In this document: piece after piece, positions 1 to 7,390 of the stretch
How the letters are laid out: each line of letters starts with the position of its first letter
Numbering within the stretch: the first letter of the stretch is position 1
DNA from: an uncultured Clostridia bacterium
Lineage (GTDB): Bacteria > Bacillota > Clostridia > Peptostreptococcales > Anaerovoracaceae
Length of the DNA stretch: 13,758 nt
Assembly (NCBI GenBank): GCA_934277495.1
Contig: CAKQUI010000056.1
Span: 1 to 13,758, forward strand
Reading direction: 5' to 3'
Notes under the pieces: model-generated
What the model saw: the letters and a program-made list of their open reading frames with translations, nothing else
What the model was told of the DNA's origin: nothing
The model's database searches: none
Position numbers and translations under genes: made by a program

Positions 1-318
1 GCAGCAGTGGTCACAGGCATCATCAACGGTGAATCACCGGCGGACTATTTCGGGCCGCTGGCAGATCCGTCCGTATTAATTTCAGGAGCATATCTTGGCA
101 TAGGATGCATACTGCTGTCAGCATATATCATGAGCTATATGCTCAGTAAAATGGAAGCAGTGAACGCTACGATATTCGGCAATGTATCAACTGCCATATC
201 TATCGTAGCAGGAGTCATAGTGCTGGGAGAACCGCTGATGTGGTATCATATCGTATGCACTGTACTGATAATCGCAGGAGTAGTCGGCATGAGCCTGTGC
301 GGGATGAAACGCTCTTAG
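1..318 (+). CDS. EamA/DMT-family transporter, C-terminal part (5' end outside window)
   Basis: The reading frame is open from the first base of the window and stops with TAG at 316-318, so only the last 105 or so residues are present. What is visible is very hydrophobic. Three clear membrane segments follow each other (roughly residues 26-49, 57-78 and 82-100 of the visible part), joined by short polar turns. The stretch AVNATIFGNVSTA followed by a helix and GEP is typical of the second EamA repeat of drug/metabolite transporters, which are inner-membrane exporters or importers of small metabolites. The substrate cannot be told from sequence. It lies 14 nt before recX and is probably co-transcribed with it. 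The family call is fairly secure; the function is not. Confidence 0.75.
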   Translation, partial: AAVVTGIINGESPADYFGPLADPSVLISGAYLGIGCILLSAYIMSYMLSKMEAVNATIFGNVSTAISIVAGVIVLGEPLMWYHIVCTVLIIAGVVGMSLCGMKRS

Positions 319-321
319 AAT

Positions 322-326
322 GGAGG
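322..326 (+). promoter_or_regulatory. Ribosome binding site deciding the recX start
   Basis: GGAGG lies 6 nt before a GTG at 333, just after the stop of the upstream transporter gene. This supports GTG 333 over the upstream in-frame ATG at 240, which would overlap the transporter gene by 79 nt and add about 31 residues that do not look like RecX. Confidence 0.75.
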
Positions 327-332
327 CATCGT

Positions 333-794
333 GTGGATATATGGACCAGAGCATCCGGTTATATCAATGCCAGGATGCGTACAGAAAAACAGCTGAGAAA
401 ATATCTCTCAGACAAGGGTTTCGACGGCAGCGAAATAGATGCTGTGGTAGAGGAGTTCAAAAAATACGGATATATAGATGATATGAATTATGCAATGCTG
501 TATTTCGAATATGCATTCGGCAAGGGCAGAGGCATGATACGTATAAGAAAAGAGCTCAGGGAAAAGGGAATAGATCCGGATATCATAGACGAGGCCTATG
601 ATATGCTGGAAACAGATCACGACGAATATGAAACGGCAGAAGCTGTCGGGCGGCAGGTCCTGGCAGGGACTGATACAGAAGATCTGGATTACAGAGAAAA
701 ACAGAAACTGCGTGCCAGGATAGCAAGACGTCTGGCAGGACGTGGATTTCCGGCAGATATAGTATATAAAGTCGCAGGCAGACTGGTACCATAG
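333..794 (+). CDS. recX: Regulatory protein RecX
   Basis: This is a 153-residue protein starting at a GTG. RecX binds the RecA-ssDNA filament and modulates recombination and the SOS response. The family is built from repeated three-helix units, and three fit here: RTEKQLRKYLSDKGF near residues 15-29, the YIDDMNYA segment followed by a basic helix (IRIRKELREKGI) near residues 46-80, and a C-terminal KLRARIARRLAGRGF unit near residues 125-139. The length is at the short end of the normal RecX range. It is often found near recA, but no recA is visible here. It sits between the transporter gene and tcdA, with a 31-nt gap to the latter. No LexA-type box was seen upstream, so expression probably follows the operon. 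Confidence 0.88.
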   Translation: MDIWTRASGYINARMRTEKQLRKYLSDKGFDGSEIDAVVEEFKKYGYIDDMNYAMLYFEYAFGKGRGMIRIRKELREKGIDPDIIDEAYDMLETDHDEYETAEAVGRQVLAGTDTEDLDYREKQKLRARIARRLAGRGFPADIVYKVAGRLVP

Positions 795-825
795 AGCCTG
801 CCTGTATATCACAAATGGAGGTTTT

Positions 826-1503
826 ATGGATACACAGTATACTCGTACAGAGATGCTTCTGGGAGAAGATGCAGTAAAAAAACTCAGGGCGTCATCGGTT
901 ATAATATTCGGAGTTGGAGGCGTCGGCAGTTATGTCGCAGAAGGTCTTGCAAGAGCAGGCGTAGGACGCATAACTGTTGTGGACAAGGATTCTATAGACA
1001 TCACGAATCTCAACAGACAGCTGCCGGCACTGCACAGCACTTTAGGCAGACCAAAAGTTGCAGTCGTACAGGAACGGATACGTGATATAAACCCTGAATG
1101 TGATGTTGAGGGACTGCAGTGCTTTTTCCTTCCGGATACTGCAGACAGCTTTGATTTCAGCCGGTACGACTATGTGGTGGATGCTATCGACAATGTAACA
1201 GGCAAGATAGCCATTGCAGAAAAAGCATATAATGAGGGGACCCCGGTGATATCATCCATGGGGACAGGAAACAAGCTCGACCCCACGAAATTCAAGGTCG
1301 CCAGCATAGAAAAAACAAAAATATGTCCACTTGCAAGAGTAATGAGACGTGAGCTGGCAAAGAGAGGAATAAAGGGACTCAAAGTCGTTTATTCTGAAGA
1401 GGAGCCGGTAAAGACAGGAAGCCGTACGCCGGGCAGCGTACCATTCGTCCCGTCAGTGGCAGGTCTGATAATAGCAGGTGAAGTAATAAAATCACTGCTT
1501 TGA
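826..1503 (+). CDS. tcdA: tRNA threonylcarbamoyladenosine dehydratase TcdA (ThiF/E1-like)
   Basis: This is a 225-residue E1-like adenylating enzyme. TcdA uses ATP to convert t6A at position 37 of ANN-decoding tRNAs into the cyclic form ct6A. Visible features in order are the N-terminal RTEMLLGEDA segment that precedes the fold, the Rossmann-type nucleotide loop GVGGVGS at residues 29-35, the acidic and basic ATP-site motif around D53, D55, N63 and R64, VVDAIDNV at residues 117-124, the SSMGTGNKLDP segment at 143-153, and a Cys-Pro at 167-168. The stretch from MGTGNK through EEEPV is characteristic of TcdA rather than ThiF or MoeB. It is somewhat shorter than E. coli TcdA (about 270 residues). 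GGAGG lies 4 nt before ATG 826. Confidence 0.9.
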   Translation: MDTQYTRTEMLLGEDAVKKLRASSVIIFGVGGVGSYVAEGLARAGVGRITVVDKDSIDITNLNRQLPALHSTLGRPKVAVVQERIRDINPECDVEGLQCFFLPDTADSFDFSRYDYVVDAIDNVTGKIAIAEKAYNEGTPVISSMGTGNKLDPTKFKVASIEKTKICPLARVMRRELAKRGIKGLKVVYSEEEPVKTGSRTPGSVPFVPSVAGLIIAGEVIKSLL

Positions 1504-1586
1504 TGAGAACGCTGCCGGAAATGGCGCAGCAGAGAAATATATGATTGCTGCAATTTATTTATCGACAGCACAGGCAGCTGTCAGAA

Positions 1587-1591
1587 AGAGG
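1587..1591 (+). promoter_or_regulatory. Ribosome binding site deciding the rmuC start
   Basis: AGAGG lies 7 nt before ATG 1599. This supports starting RmuC at 1599 rather than at the in-frame ATG 1545, which has no good ribosome site and would put a polar 18-residue extension in front of the membrane segment. Confidence 0.65.
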
Positions 1592-1598
1592 AACTTTT

Positions 1599-2867
1599 AT
1601 GGGAAATACATATATTCTTATCACAGGACTGCTGCTTGTCATGATGATAATACTGGTGATCCTTGTCGTGATGATGTTCATGAGGATGTCCGGACGCAGC
1701 AGCGGAGGCGGCGATTTCAATGCTCTCAGGCGTGAAATGCGGGATGAGATAAAGCGTTCGAGGCAGGAGACGGTGGAAACTGTCAGCAGCAGCATCAGGA
1801 ACCTGAGCGACATACTGTCCCAGAACCAGCGTGAAGCTGTGAATGTGCAGAGCAGAAGACTCAGCGATCTTAACAGGCAGCTGGCAGATACATCAATGAG
1901 TATAGAACAGAGACTTGAAAATATCAGGATATCCATGGAAAACAAAGTCTCGATGATGACGGAAGAAAACAACAGACAGCTGACTGAAATGAGGAACACT
2001 GTAGATGAAAAGCTGCAGAAGACTCTGGAAGACCGTATAGGACGGTCTTTCATGCAGGTCAGTGAGCGGCTCGAACAGGTCACTAAGGGTCTTGGCGAGA
2101 TGCAGTCGCTGGCAGCAGGGGTAGGAGATCTCAAAAAAGTGCTTTCCAATGTCAAGACAAGGGGCATCGTAGGCGAGATACAGCTGGGTGCGATACTGGC
2201 ACAGATACTTTCTCCGGATCAGTATGATGAGAATGTAGCTGTCAAAGGCGGAAGCGAGCGTGTGGAGTATGCAGTGAAATTCCCGGGAGACGGCATGAAA
2301 TCTGTTTATCTGCCTATAGACTCGAAGTTTCCTGCAGATGCCTATGTCAATCTGACAGACGCCTATGACACAGGCGACAGGAATCTGATAAAAACAGCAT
2401 CGGATGCACTTAAAAACGCAGTGATAAAGTCGGCGAGAGACATAAGGAACAAATACATACAGCCACCTGAAACCACAGAGTTTGCGATAATGTTCCTGCC
2501 TTTCGAAGGCCTTTATGCAGAAGTCTTGAGGCTCGGCATCGTAGAAACGCTGCAGCGTGACTACCGTATCAGCGTTGCAGGACCGACGACAATGGCAGCT
2601 ATGCTCAACAGCTTCCAGATGGGATTCAGATCCATAGCACTCCAGAAGCGATCAGGAGAAGTATGGGATACGCTTTCCAAAGTCAGAGACGAATTCAGCA
2701 AATTCGGAGGAGTCCTTGAGAAAACACAGCTGAAGATGACACAGGCACAGAAGGAGCTGGATGAACTGGTGGGCGTCAGGACAAGACAGATACAGAGAGC
2801 ACTTAAAAATGTTTCCGAAACAGACGACAGCAGCAGATATATCGGGAACATGAAAAACAGAATATAA
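1599..2867 (+). CDS. rmuC: DNA recombination protein RmuC
   Basis: This is a 422-residue protein of normal RmuC length. RmuC limits inverted-repeat-stimulated rearrangements; its fold is related to restriction-type nucleases and its exact activity is not settled. The protein starts with a single membrane helix (about residues 5-28), then has a long, charged, heptad-like coiled coil (about 40-180), then the RmuC domain (about 187-405). Family landmarks in that domain are RGIVGEIQLGAIL at 188-200, LPIDSKFP at 238-245, IMFLPFEGLYAEVL at 297-310, and AGPTTMAAMLNSFQMGF at 327-343. It is anchored in the membrane with the working domain in the cytoplasm, by inference from the family. The 95-nt gap after tcdA has no clear promoter or terminator. 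Confidence 0.92.
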   Translation: MGNTYILITGLLLVMMIILVILVVMMFMRMSGRSSGGGDFNALRREMRDEIKRSRQETVETVSSSIRNLSDILSQNQREAVNVQSRRLSDLNRQLADTSMSIEQRLENIRISMENKVSMMTEENNRQLTEMRNTVDEKLQKTLEDRIGRSFMQVSERLEQVTKGLGEMQSLAAGVGDLKKVLSNVKTRGIVGEIQLGAILAQILSPDQYDENVAVKGGSERVEYAVKFPGDGMKSVYLPIDSKFPADAYVNLTDAYDTGDRNLIKTASDALKNAVIKSARDIRNKYIQPPETTEFAIMFLPFEGLYAEVLRLGIVETLQRDYRISVAGPTTMAAMLNSFQMGFRSIALQKRSGEVWDTLSKVRDEFSKFGGVLEKTQLKMTQAQKELDELVGVRTRQIQRALKNVSETDDSSRYIGNMKNRI

Positions 2868-2886
2868 AAAGCGGAGCATTTTATTT

Positions 2887-3591
2887 ATGAGTATTTATGC
2901 TATAGCAGATCTCCATCTTTCCTTTGCACCCGGAATAAGCAAACCGATGGATATATACGGCAGCAGATGGTACGACCACTGGCAGAGGCTCGAACTGAAC
3001 TGGCGGTCTGAGATAAAAAACGAAGATACAGTAATAATACCGGGAGACATATCCTGGGGACTTAAATTTGAAGAAGCGAAATATGATCTTGACTGGGTGG
3101 CTGAGCTGCCCGGTCATAAAGTGCTTTTCAAAGGCAATCATGACCTGTGGTGGTCAGGGATAACCAAACTTAACAAGCTGTATGACAGCATGACATTCGT
3201 GCAGAACGGACATTACTACGCTGAAGGTATGTATATATGCGGCACGAGAGGCTGGATAACACCGGATAACGACGATTTTGAAGAATCCGATATGAAGATA
3301 TACAGAAGAGAAGCTATGAGACTGGAAAATTCACTGAAAAGTGCTGAAGCAGTGATGCAGCCGGATGAAACGATACTTGGCGTACTGCATTATCCGCCGG
3401 TTTCAAAGACTTCATCATTTTCGTCATTCCAGCAGATATTCGAAGATCACGGCGTAAAACATGTCATATATGGACATGTGCATGGCGAGGAAGGTTTCAG
3501 GAACACGATAATGGGCAATCATCATGGTACAGACTATCAGCTGGTTTCCCTGGATTATCTCAACTGCAGACCACTTCTGATAAAACCGTGA
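2887..3591 (+). CDS. Metallophosphoesterase family phosphohydrolase
   Basis: This is a 234-residue cytoplasmic protein with the full set of calcineurin-like phosphoesterase motifs: D-x-H at D8/H10, GDISWG at 53-58, GNHD at 83-86, the single His in LHYPP (H168), and GHVHG at 196-200. These residues bind two metal ions, so the active site looks complete. The W-rich segments (WYDHW near 28-32, DLWWSG near 86-91) and the short length match a small bacterial group (COG1768-like, from memory) with no assigned substrate. The start ATG 2887 has GGAG about 10 nt upstream, and the gap after rmuC is only 19 nt. The neighbours deal with DNA, tRNA and nucleosides, so a phosphodiester or nucleotide substrate is possible, but that is inference. 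Confidence 0.85.
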   Translation: MSIYAIADLHLSFAPGISKPMDIYGSRWYDHWQRLELNWRSEIKNEDTVIIPGDISWGLKFEEAKYDLDWVAELPGHKVLFKGNHDLWWSGITKLNKLYDSMTFVQNGHYYAEGMYICGTRGWITPDNDDFEESDMKIYRREAMRLENSLKSAEAVMQPDETILGVLHYPPVSKTSSFSSFQQIFEDHGVKHVIYGHVHGEEGFRNTIMGNHHGTDYQLVSLDYLNCRPLLIKP

Positions 3592-3616
3592 TAAAATAGA
3601 GAAAGGAAGTGTTTTC

Positions 3617-4936
3617 ATGAATATCGTGGATATAATAACAAAAAAAAGAGACGGCCGGGAACTTTCTTATGATGAGATAAAATATATCGTGTCGGGATAT
3701 ACAGAAGGAAGCGTGCCTGATTATCAGATGTCGGCATTCCTTATGGCAGTATATTTCAAAGGCATGAACAGAGCGGAGACCATAGCTCTGACAGATATAA
3801 TGAAAAATTCCGGTGATATCGTGGACCTTGGCAGCATCAGAGGCATAAAGGTGGACAAGCACAGCACCGGCGGAGTAGGCGACAAGACGACTCTCATAGT
3901 CGGACCTGTTGCAGCAGCCTGCGGAGTTCCTGTAGCAAAGATGAGCGGCAGAGGACTGGGGTTCACAGGCGGCACTGTCGACAAACTGAGCTCGATACCG
4001 GGATTCAGGATATCTCTTGAAAGAGAAGTTTTCATGGAGCTTGTGAACAGCAATGGCATATCGGTGATAGGACAGACAGGTCATATCGCACCGGCAGACA
4101 AAAAGATATATGCACTGAGAGACGTCACGGCGACTGTAGAAAACCTGAGTCTTATAACCTCCAGCATAATGAGCAAGAAACTTGCAGCAGGTTCAGACGC
4201 TATACTTCTCGATGTAAAATGCGGCAGCGGTGCATTCATGAAAACTGAAGATGACGCTGCAAAGCTGGCAGAACTGATGGTTGAGATAGGAAACTCTGCA
4301 GGCAGAGAAACGATAGCCCTCATCACGGATATGAACCAGCCGCTGGGATGTGCTGTAGGCAACAGTCTGGAAGTAATGGAGGCGATAGACGTGCTGAAAT
4401 GGCACGGACCTTCAGATATAACAGAGATTTCAGTGATACTGGCAGGATATATGATATATCTTGGAAAGAAGGCAGATTCTCCGGAAGAAGGCATAAGGAT
4501 GGCAGAAAATGCTCTCAGAGACGGAAGTGCACTGGAAAAATTCAGAACGCTTGTCAGCGGACAGGGCGGCGATCCTGCTGTGACCGATGATTTTTCTCTT
4601 ATGCCTCACAGCAGTATTTCTCTGGATGTGACTGCATCAGAGGGAGGATATGTCAGCAGCATAGACGCTATGAAGACAGGACTCGCATCACAGCATACAG
4701 GCGCAGGTCGAGAGAAAAAAGACGATGAGATAGATATGTCGGCAGGTATCATGCTCAGAAAGAAAGTCGGAGACAGTGTAAAGTCAGGAGATGTCTTATG
4801 CACTGTGCACAGCTGCGACATGGAAAAGGCGGCAGCAGCTGCTGCAGAGATGAAAGCGGCATTCGTGATATCGGAAGACCGCCCGGCTGTGCCTGAACTT
4901 GTGAAGAAGGTAGTGACTGCCGGAAATATAAAGTAG
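3617..4936 (+). CDS. pdp: Pyrimidine-nucleoside phosphorylase
   Basis: This is a 439-residue protein of full family length. It catalyses phosphorolysis of uridine, thymidine and deoxyuridine to the free base plus (deoxy)ribose-1-phosphate, feeding nucleoside salvage in the cytoplasm. Visible landmarks are VDIITKKRDG at the N-terminus, KHSTGGVGD at 81-89 (phosphate site), AKMSGRGLG at 107-115, R168, S183 and K187, which align with the known pyrimidine contacts, and a C-terminal GAGREKKDD domain. Lys at position 108 matches PyNP, whereas E. coli-type thymidine phosphorylase has Met there, so I call PyNP rather than DeoA. Two deviations are seen: F116 where many homologues have His (GLGF instead of GLGH), and DVKCGSG instead of DVKTGxG. 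A ribosome site (AAAGGAAG) precedes ATG 3617. A nucleoside-binding lipoprotein gene follows 35 nt later. Confidence 0.92.
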   Translation: MNIVDIITKKRDGRELSYDEIKYIVSGYTEGSVPDYQMSAFLMAVYFKGMNRAETIALTDIMKNSGDIVDLGSIRGIKVDKHSTGGVGDKTTLIVGPVAAACGVPVAKMSGRGLGFTGGTVDKLSSIPGFRISLEREVFMELVNSNGISVIGQTGHIAPADKKIYALRDVTATVENLSLITSSIMSKKLAAGSDAILLDVKCGSGAFMKTEDDAAKLAELMVEIGNSAGRETIALITDMNQPLGCAVGNSLEVMEAIDVLKWHGPSDITEISVILAGYMIYLGKKADSPEEGIRMAENALRDGSALEKFRTLVSGQGGDPAVTDDFSLMPHSSISLDVTASEGGYVSSIDAMKTGLASQHTGAGREKKDDEIDMSAGIMLRKKVGDSVKSGDVLCTVHSCDMEKAAAAAAEMKAAFVISEDRPAVPELVKKVVTAGNIK

Positions 4937-4956
4937 ATGAAATCCAGAATATCATC

Positions 4957-4962
4957 AGGAGG
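4957..4962 (+). promoter_or_regulatory. Ribosome binding site for the BMP lipoprotein gene
   Basis: A perfect AGGAGG lies 9 nt before ATG 4972 in the 35-nt gap after the phosphorylase gene. No promoter fits in this gap, which supports co-transcription with the phosphorylase gene. Confidence 0.7.
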
Positions 4963-4971
4963 CGGACAGGG

Positions 4972-6048
4972 ATGAAGAAAATCACAGCGATACTTATTGC
5001 GGTACTGCTGATAGCAGCATCGCTTGTTTCATGCGGAGAAAAGAAAACATCAGAAAAAAAGCAGGAGGATACAGGCGTATATGAAGTCGCACTGATACTT
5101 GACAGCAATGGCGCTGAAGACGGAGGCTTCAACCAGAAGACGTGGAGCAGCGTGAAATCTTTCTGCAGCAGCAAAGATCTTACATGCAGATACTACACAG
5201 CGGACAAGGACAAAAAAGATGTTTATCTTGACAATGTCAAAAAAGCAGTCGGCAAGGGAGCAGGTATGGTCATCTTTGCAGGAAGCAGCTTTGAAACAGC
5301 TGCATATGATGCACAGAAGGAATATCCGGACATATCTTTCCTGATCCTTGACGGTATGCCACACAGCAGCAGCAATAAATACGATCTGAAAAACAATATG
5401 ACAGGCGTGATGTTTGCAGAGGAAGAAGCAGGCTTTCTGGCAGGGTATGCAGCTGTAAAGGATGGATACGATAATATAGGATTTATCGGCGGAAAGGAAA
5501 CTCCGGCAGTAAAACGATACGGTTACGGATTCGTACAGGGAGCAGATGCCGCAGCAAAGGATATGGGCCTGAGCAGCAAAGTAAAACTCAGATACAGCTA
5601 TACAGCGGCAGACAAGGCCGGAAAGAAAGCATCTGACTGGTACGGCAGTGGAACTCAAGTCATATTTGCATGTGGAGCAGGTGTATCAGAGACTGTCTGC
5701 AAGGCAGCAGAAGATTCAGAGAGAAAAGTCATAGGATCAGATGTGGATCAGAGCGGCATCTCGGAAACTGTTATCACTACTGCTGAGAAGAATATAAGAA
5801 CTGCGGCGGAAGACGTACTCAGAGGATATGCCGGAGATTCTTTCAATGGCGGTACAGCTTTCAATTATGCAGCAAAAAATGACGGTGTGAAGCTTGAGAT
5901 GAAAAACAGCAGATTCAGCAAATTCACCGGAGACGACTATAAAAAAATATTCAGTAAGCTCAAAAAAGGCAGCGTGGAGCTGAAAAAGGACACAGAAGCT
6001 GATTCTGTGAAAGATGTACTTGGAGGACATGTAGAACTCATAAAATGA
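4972..6048 (+). CDS. BMP-family ABC transporter substrate-binding lipoprotein (PnrA-like)
   Basis: This is a 358-residue lipoprotein. The signal peptide (basic MKK, hydrophobic core 4-16) ends in a lipobox LVSC with the lipidated Cys at 21. The mature part has the basic-membrane-protein fold signature: ALILDSNGAEDGGFNQKTW near 32-50, a MVIFAG segment near 99-104, DISFLILDG near 120-128, and GFIGGKETPAVKRYGYGFVQGA near 166-187. BMP proteins such as PnrA, TmpC and Med-like proteins bind purine or pyrimidine nucleosides and pass them to an ABC importer. Placement directly after pyrimidine-nucleoside phosphorylase supports nucleoside scavenging, with base release inside the cell. The ATPase and permease genes that usually accompany it are not in this window. 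Ligand preference is unknown. Confidence 0.87.
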   Translation: MKKITAILIAVLLIAASLVSCGEKKTSEKKQEDTGVYEVALILDSNGAEDGGFNQKTWSSVKSFCSSKDLTCRYYTADKDKKDVYLDNVKKAVGKGAGMVIFAGSSFETAAYDAQKEYPDISFLILDGMPHSSSNKYDLKNNMTGVMFAEEEAGFLAGYAAVKDGYDNIGFIGGKETPAVKRYGYGFVQGADAAAKDMGLSSKVKLRYSYTAADKAGKKASDWYGSGTQVIFACGAGVSETVCKAAEDSERKVIGSDVDQSGISETVITTAEKNIRTAAEDVLRGYAGDSFNGGTAFNYAAKNDGVKLEMKNSRFSKFTGDDYKKIFSKLKKGSVELKKDTEADSVKDVLGGHVELIK

Positions 6049-6060
6049 TTTTGCAGTCAT

Positions 6061-6104
6061 CTTTCCCTGTATATGACATACATTTTAGGGGAAAGGGGGT
6101 TTTT
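6061..6104 (+). terminator. Hairpin with short T-run between the BMP and carboxypeptidase genes
   Basis: CTTTCCC (6061-6067) pairs with GGGAAAG (6089-6095), and inside it TGTAT (6068-6072) pairs with ATACA (6078-6082). Four G and five T follow. The 3' arm and the GGGG run overlap the ribosome site of the next gene, so this could be a weak terminator, a structure that hides the ribosome site, or both. The stem is modest and interrupted, so I rate it low. Confidence 0.35.
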
Positions 6105-6106
6105 CT

Positions 6107-7363
6107 GTGTCTGGAAGTAATATCAGAAAGCGGAAAAAAATACTATGCGCTGTCATGGTGATGATGCTGGCAGCAGGAAGCGGTTTCATGGGTGTCAGAA
6201 AATTCGTCACACGTGACAGGAGCATAAATGTAGCAGACGGATATGAACCTGTATCCGGAACAGCAGAAACTGGATCAGCAGACAGCGGCAGGTTCAGTAT
6301 AGATGCAAAATCTGCAGTGCTCATAGACGGCAGCAGCGGCAGAGTGCTTTATGAGAAGGATCCATATAAGCACCTTCCTCCGGCTTCGGTAACGAAAGTA
6401 ATGACGCTGCTTCTTGTGATGGAAGCCTGCAGCAGCGGGAAGATAAGCCTCGATGACAGCGTCACTGTATCAGAACGTGCTGCAGGAATGGGCGGAAGCC
6501 AGATGTATATGGAGCCGGGAGAGCAGCATACTGTAAGAGAGCTTCTGAAAGGCGTAATAATGGTCAGCGCCAATGACGGATGTGTCGCACTTGCAGAATA
6601 TGTTTCAGGCAGCGTTGAGGAATTCGTCGATGCGATGAATTCCAGAGCCGGGAAAATGGGTCTGGAAAACAGCCACTTCGTGAATACCAACGGTCTTCCT
6701 GTAGCAGACCATTATTCCTGTGCATATGATATAGGGATGATATCGAGGGAACTGATAAAATATGAAGAAGCACGCAAGTGGTTCACCACATGGCAGGATA
6801 CTGTGAAGGTGGGTCTGCCCGGAAAGAAACATGACTTCACGCTGACGAATACCAACAAACTGATAAGATCCTACAACGGCGCTACAGGTATCAAGACCGG
6901 GTTCACACAGGATGCAGGATACTGCCTTTCAGGCTCGGCAACAAGAGGTCAGACCAGCATGATAGGAGTAGTGCTGGGCTGCAAGACAAGCAAGATAAGG
7001 TTTGCAGAAATGTCAAAGCTCCTGGACTATGGCTTTGCATCATACGAGACAGTGAAAATAGCAAAAGCCGGAAGCAGGATAAGGTGTATCGATGTTTCAA
7101 AAGGAGAGGAAACATCAGTATACGCAGTGACTAAGGATGACGCAGGCGTGACAGTGAAAAAAGGCAGCGCCGGGAAAGTGAAGAAAAAGATATATGTGGA
7201 GCCGTCTCTGACAGCACCAGTGAAAAAGGGAGAAAAGATCGGTACGATAACCGTATATGAAGGCAGTAAAAAAGCCGGGGAATATGCCCTTGAAGCGGAC
7301 CGGAGCATAGCAAAAGCAGGTTTCATGACGACATACATACGAATGATAAAGAAACTTGCATGA
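6107..7363 (+). CDS. D-alanyl-D-alanine carboxypeptidase (DacF/PBP5 type, peptidase S11)
   Basis: This is a 418-residue low-molecular-weight penicillin-binding protein that trims the terminal D-Ala from peptidoglycan stem peptides on the outer face of the membrane. All three active-site motifs are present: S94-V-T-K97 (nucleophile Ser94), S154-A-N156, and K263-T-G265. A PBP5_C-type beta domain follows (about 315-400), and the end (AGFMTTYIRMIKKLA) looks like the usual amphipathic membrane-anchoring helix. The N-terminus has a basic region (RKRKK) and a hydrophobic segment near 12-30, so it is exported. The start is GTG 6107, with AAAGGGGG 7 nt upstream; no ATG start upstream fits. Expression may be tuned by the hairpin that overlaps the ribosome site. 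It is DacF-like rather than securely dacF. Confidence 0.9.
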   Translation: MSGSNIRKRKKILCAVMVMMLAAGSGFMGVRKFVTRDRSINVADGYEPVSGTAETGSADSGRFSIDAKSAVLIDGSSGRVLYEKDPYKHLPPASVTKVMTLLLVMEACSSGKISLDDSVTVSERAAGMGGSQMYMEPGEQHTVRELLKGVIMVSANDGCVALAEYVSGSVEEFVDAMNSRAGKMGLENSHFVNTNGLPVADHYSCAYDIGMISRELIKYEEARKWFTTWQDTVKVGLPGKKHDFTLTNTNKLIRSYNGATGIKTGFTQDAGYCLSGSATRGQTSMIGVVLGCKTSKIRFAEMSKLLDYGFASYETVKIAKAGSRIRCIDVSKGEETSVYAVTKDDAGVTVKKGSAGKVKKKIYVEPSLTAPVKKGEKIGTITVYEGSKKAGEYALEADRSIAKAGFMTTYIRMIKKLA

Positions 7364-7390
7364 GCTGCAGACAGGAGGCAGCCTTAATAA

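Noticed and set aside
240..332. Longer N-terminus for RecX starting at ATG 240
   Set aside because: It would overlap the transporter gene by 79 nt, add residues unlike RecX, and ignore the GGAGG placed 6 nt before GTG 333.
1511..1530. Hairpin GCTGCC/GGCGCAGC after tcdA
   Set aside because: It has a bulge and no T-run after it, so I do not call it a terminator.
1559..2167. 202-codon open frame on the minus strand inside rmuC
   Set aside because: It lies wholly opposite the RmuC coiled-coil coding region, has no ribosome site or recognisable protein features, and reads as low-complexity Ser/Leu.
3617..4936. Calling the phosphorylase deoA (thymidine phosphorylase)
   Set aside because: Lys108 and the overall match to Gram-positive PyNP favour pyrimidine-nucleoside phosphorylase; no deo operon partners are present.
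5050..5658. 202-codon open frame on the minus strand inside the BMP lipoprotein gene
   Set aside because: It is antisense to a well-supported gene, with Cys/Ser/Phe-rich composition typical of a shadow frame.
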